From Cryobacterium shii (lineage in GTDB: Bacteria; Actinomycetota; Actinomycetes; Actinomycetales; Microbacteriaceae): a DNA stretch of 37,261 nt. Location: NCBI RefSeq assembly GCF_004402595.1, contig NZ_SOFY01000071.1:3566-40826 (forward strand). The letters are read 5' to 3'. A program made the position numbers and the translations under genes. The notes beneath the pieces are model-generated. The model was not told the DNA's origin. It saw nothing but the letters and a program-made list of their open reading frames with translations, and ran no database searches. This document shows positions 35,208 through 37,261 of this stretch, in pieces (the stretch's first letter is position 1; each line of letters begins with the position of its first letter).

Positions 35208-35674
35208 AGCGCGACCGCCGCGTCGCCCGGTTCGGCCGGTGGGGCCGGTTCGCCGGCATCCACGCGTTCCCGCAGGATGGCGATCGCGCGTTCGAGGACC
35301 TCGACGTCGGCGGCGGGCAGGTCGCTGAACAGCGGCAGCAGGGCGGTGGCCAGCTCGGTACGCCAGGCCGCGAGGGCGGCCTCGCCGGAGGCGGTGACCC
35401 GGGTGCGGGCCGCCCGGGCGTCGAGCGGATCGGCCAGGCGCTCGGCCCAGCCGCGCTCGGCCAGGTGGCTGACGAGCTTCGTGGCGGTGGGCTGGGAGAC
35501 GCGGCTGCGCACGGCCAGCTCGCCGAGGCGGATCGGTCCGGTCTGGCGCAGCACGCTCAGCGTCCGCCAGACGGCCGGGGATTCGGTGCCGTTCGCGGCC
35601 TGGGCGGCCAGGCGGGTGACCCGGTGGTTGACCGTGATCAGGTCGCCGAGCAGATCGAGGAGTGTCGTGGACAT
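35204..35674 (-). CDS. MarR-family transcriptional regulator
   Basis: This 156-residue regulator has the MarR winged helix at about residues 45-105 (GPIRLGELAVRSRVSQPTATKLVSHLAERGWAERL), followed by DARAARTRVTASGEAAL, the wing typical of the family. It is coupled to the MFS exporter by a 4-base overlap. A strong inverted repeat sits just upstream, so it very likely represses itself and the pump until a ligand binds. No ribosome site precedes the ATG at 35674, and a TATAGT box ends about 7 bases before it, so the transcript may be leaderless. Confidence 0.93.
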   Translation of the reverse strand: MSTTLLDLLGDLITVNHRVTRLAAQAANGTESPAVWRTLSVLRQTGPIRLGELAVRSRVSQPTATKLVSHLAERGWAERLADPLDARAARTRVTASGEAALAAWRTELATALLPLFSDLPAADVEVLERAIAILRERVDAGEPAPPAEPGDAAVAL

Positions 35675-35682
35675 CCGTCAAC

Positions 35683-35705
35683 TATACATAGCTTGGCTAT
35701 ATATA
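35683..35705 (-). promoter_or_regulatory. MarR operator and promoter
   Basis: A 23-bp inverted repeat with one mismatched pair (arms around ATAGC at 35688-35692 and GCTAT at 35696-35700, centre TTG) overlaps the predicted -10 region. It is AT-rich in a GC-rich setting and lies 9 bases before the marR start, the expected site for autorepression. Confidence 0.78.
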
Positions 35706-35731
35706 AATCGCGGCTGCGGGGTTAACGACGA

Positions 35732-35764
35732 ACGGGCGCCGCATCCAGTGGATGCGACGCCCGT
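35732..35764 (-). terminator. Terminator downstream of rplL
   Basis: A long stem (ACGGGCG plus CGCATCC, 14 pairs with one mismatch, 35732-35746 against 35750-35764) with a short loop lies 72 bases past the rplL stop. It separates the ribosomal operon from the MarR control region. No strong T-run follows. Confidence 0.75.
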
Positions 35765-35836
35765 CAGAGCGCAATCGGCTCGCGCCGATCATTCCTCCGC
35801 GTGAGCGAAGAGCGAGAGCCCCGTGAGGGGTGCCTG

Positions 35837-36220
35837 CTACTTGAGGACTGCGGTGGCGCCGGCAGCTTCGAGAGCAGCCTTGCCCTTTTCAGCGGCCTCC
35901 TTGGAGACGCCTTCGAGGACGGCCTTCGGCGCGCCATCGACGACGGCCTTGGCCTCGCCGAGGCCCAGGCTGGTGAGCTCGCGCACAACCTTGATGACCT
36001 GGATCTTCTTGTCGCCGACAGCCTCGAGGATGACGTCGAAAGCGGACTGCTCTTCGACCTCTTCAGCGGGTGCAGCAGGACCAGCAGCGCCGGCAACGGC
36101 GACCGGAGCAGCAGCGGTGACCTCGAAGGTCTCCTCGAACGCCTTGACGAACTCGGAGAGCTCGATGAGGGTCAGGCCCTTGAACTGTTCGAGCAATTCT
36201 TCGGTGGAAAGCTTTGCCAT
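35837..36220 (-). CDS. rplL: 50S ribosomal protein L7/L12
   Basis: This 127-residue acidic protein forms the ribosomal stalk that recruits translation factors. The N-terminal dimerisation part ([27 protein letters not shown]), an Ala/Pro-rich hinge (about residues 38-60) and the C-terminal domain ([37 protein letters not shown]) are complete. The ribosome site GGGAGAA precedes the ATG. It follows rplJ by 52 bp, as in most bacteria. Confidence 0.99.
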   Translation of the reverse strand: MAKLSTEELLEQFKGLTLIELSEFVKAFEETFEVTAAAPVAVAGAAGPAAPAEEVEEQSAFDVILEAVGDKKIQVIKVVRELTSLGLGEAKAVVDGAPKAVLEGVSKEAAEKGKAALEAAGATAVLK

Positions 36221-36272
36221 GATTTTTCTCCCTATAGTTTCTTAGTTACTCACCGCGATGCCAGGCCGATGC

Positions 36273-36788
36273 CTAGTTCGCGGACTCCTGCTTCTCACGC
36301 AGCGCCTCGATGGTGCGAACAGCCTTCGACAGCGGTGCGTTGAACAGATATGCGGCTCCGAACAGCGAGGCCTTGAATGCGCCGGCCAGCTTGGCCAGCA
36401 GCACTTCGCGGGACTCGAGGTCGGCGAGCTTGCCTACCTCTGCGGCGGTGAGCGGGTTACCGTCGAAGTAACCACCCTTCACTACCAGGAGAGGGTTTGC
36501 CTTGGTAAAGGCACGCAGGGTCTTCGCAACGGCGACAGGGTCTCCGTGAACGAATGCGATTGCGGACGGACCGACAAGCTCGTCGTCAAACGACGTGATG
36601 CCGGCGTTGTTGGCCGCAATCTTGGTCAGCGTGTTCTTCACCACGGCGTACGTGGCGTCCGCACTGATGGAAACGCGCAGCGTCTTGAGCTGCGCAACAG
36701 TGAGACCGCGGTACTCGGTGAGCAGAACGGCGGTCGAGCTCTGGAATTTCTCCGTAAGCTCGGCGACCGTTGCTTCCTTGTTCGCCAT
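36273..36788 (-). CDS. rplJ: 50S ribosomal protein L10
   Basis: This 171-residue protein is the base of the L7/L12 stalk. It starts [18 protein letters not shown] at the ATG 36788 with AGGAG upstream, and includes [18 protein letters not shown] and [19 protein letters not shown]. The in-frame extension to 36956 runs through the structured leader and is not coding. Together with L7/L12 it binds the leader RNA in known systems, giving feedback control. Confidence 0.98.
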   Translation of the reverse strand: MANKEATVAELTEKFQSSTAVLLTEYRGLTVAQLKTLRVSISADATYAVVKNTLTKIAANNAGITSFDDELVGPSAIAFVHGDPVAVAKTLRAFTKANPLLVVKGGYFDGNPLTAAEVGKLADLESREVLLAKLAGAFKASLFGAAYLFNAPLSKAVRTIEALREKQESAN

Positions 36789-36835
36789 GGCGCTCCTCTT
36801 GGTTTCATGTGCCGGTAGCCCGGGGAGCAGACATG

Positions 36836-36990
36836 AAAAAAGCTCCGACGCAGGCGCCGGAGCTGGGAACGCATTCTCGAGGAATGCAGTCTGACTTCGA
36901 ATCCTGCGCGGGCCGTTCACGTGAATGAACCTTCGATTGCCTGTGCATTTCTGCACAGAGCAATAACCGGCGGTCTTTGGCTTTTCCCTA
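36836..36990 (-). promoter_or_regulatory. Ribosomal protein L10 leader RNA with attenuator hairpin
   Basis: The leader of rplJ contains the segment CCAAAGACCGCCGGT, which matches the conserved part of the L10 leader as I remember it. It then has hairpins at 36941-36958 and 36871-36887, and a stem AGCTCCG/CGGAGCT (36841-36847 and 36858-36864) followed by six T on the minus strand. The last is a classic terminator placed 47 bases before the rplJ start, so it can act as an attenuator. Feedback by the L10-L7/L12 complex is established for this leader family; its action here is inferred. Confidence 0.85.
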
Positions 36991-37074
36991 CGTTACGGGA
37001 TGCCGCGGGCCGGCGCAAATCCGGATCCGTCTGGTTGCTGCGTGGCTGGGGCGCCCGGTCACCCGCTCTGAACC

Positions 37075-37151
37075 AATTCGACGGAGATTTTGCCCGAAAC
37101 TGCCGGTTTCGGGCTCAAACCCGCTTTCTAGAGCAAAATCTCCGTCGAATT
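37075..37151. repeat. Long inverted repeat, family A copy 2
   Basis: Perfect 18-bp arms (37075-37092 and 37134-37151) match the arms at 4265-4352. The interior has its own hairpin (GCCCGAAAC and complement). The outer flanks also pair partly (GAAC and GTTC). It lies upstream of the rplJ leader; the end of the window hides the next gene. Confidence 0.87.
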
Positions 37152-37203
37152 AGTTCGGGCGGGGGTGGTCGGGGCGGTTTGCGGGCGGCGCGGGATGCGG
37201 AGG

Positions 37204-37261
37204 CTGCGGGCGGGCGCGGGCTGCGGGCGGGCGCGGGCTGCGGGCGGGCGCGGACTGCGGG
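37204..37261. repeat. 17-bp tandem repeat at the window edge
   Basis: The unit CTGCGGGCGGGCGCGGG occurs at 37204, 37221 and 37238 (last base changed), with a partial unit to the end of the window. The array continues beyond what can be seen. No gene is visible from 36990 to 37261. Confidence 0.85.

Noticed and set aside
34003-35681. Long version of the MFS gene extending through marR
   Set aside because: The added ~158 residues are Arg/Pro-rich shadow of marR; GTG at 35207 overlaps the marR stop and precedes the first membrane segment.
36789-36956. N-terminal extension of L10
   Set aside because: The extra frame runs through the L10 leader and its attenuator; the conserved start MANKEA has its own AGGAG site.

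Overview
The window is high-GC DNA, and its gene content points to an actinobacterium, most likely of the family Microbacteriaceae. The clues are GTG starts with GGAGG-type ribosome sites, a class Ib nrdHIEF operon, a PGPGW-type small membrane protein, a cbs/metB pair, secreted proteins typical of that family, and an rplJL operon behind an L10 leader. Family placement is inferred from gene content and base composition, not from a search. Most genes lie on the minus strand. No tRNA, rRNA, transposase, CRISPR array or replication origin was recognised.

Layout. 0-7.6 kb: a secreted glycoside-hydrolase-like protein under a LacI-type double operator, an Hsp20 chaperone, an NADP-binding oxidoreductase, a PGPGW membrane protein, a universal stress protein, two secreted proteins of unknown function (one with an internal duplication), and a frameshifted GYD-domain gene. 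7.6-11.8 kb: the nrdHIEF ribonucleotide reductase operon with two NrdR-like boxes. 12-13.3 kb: an orphan AbiEi/DUF559-like gene bracketed by 56-bp direct repeats. 13.3-22.7 kb: an L-arabinose regulon in the order lacI, araB, araD, araA, chvE, gguA, gguB (read on the minus strand), with a promoter and matching LacI-type operators. 22.8-25.4 kb: cbs and metB, a transsulfuration pair. 25.7-28.8 kb: a DUF3105-like membrane-anchored protein, a repeat-filled intergenic region, and an ABC exporter. 28.9-33.9 kb: an alpha-glucoside-type ABC importer (aglE, aglF, aglG) and its divergent LacI regulator, each with a perfect AACCGGTT-centred palindrome. 33.9-35.7 kb: an MFS exporter coupled to a MarR regulator. 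35.8-37 kb: rplJ and rplL.

How the parts work together. Two sugar-use modules dominate: arabinose uptake and catabolism, and uptake of an oligosaccharide, probably an alpha-glucoside. The first gene carries the same core operator as the second module, so the extracellular enzyme and the importer may share a regulon.

The most unusual content is intergenic. Two unrelated families of long perfect inverted repeats each occur twice, about 26 and 33 kb apart. There is also a nested 70-bp palindrome, two arrays with 17-bp period, a 34-bp exact repeat linking the DUF3105 gene to the end of the ABC exporter, and the direct repeats around the AbiEi-like gene. The best candidates for something undescribed are the repeat-bracketed AbiEi/DUF559 gene and the two dispersed inverted-repeat families.
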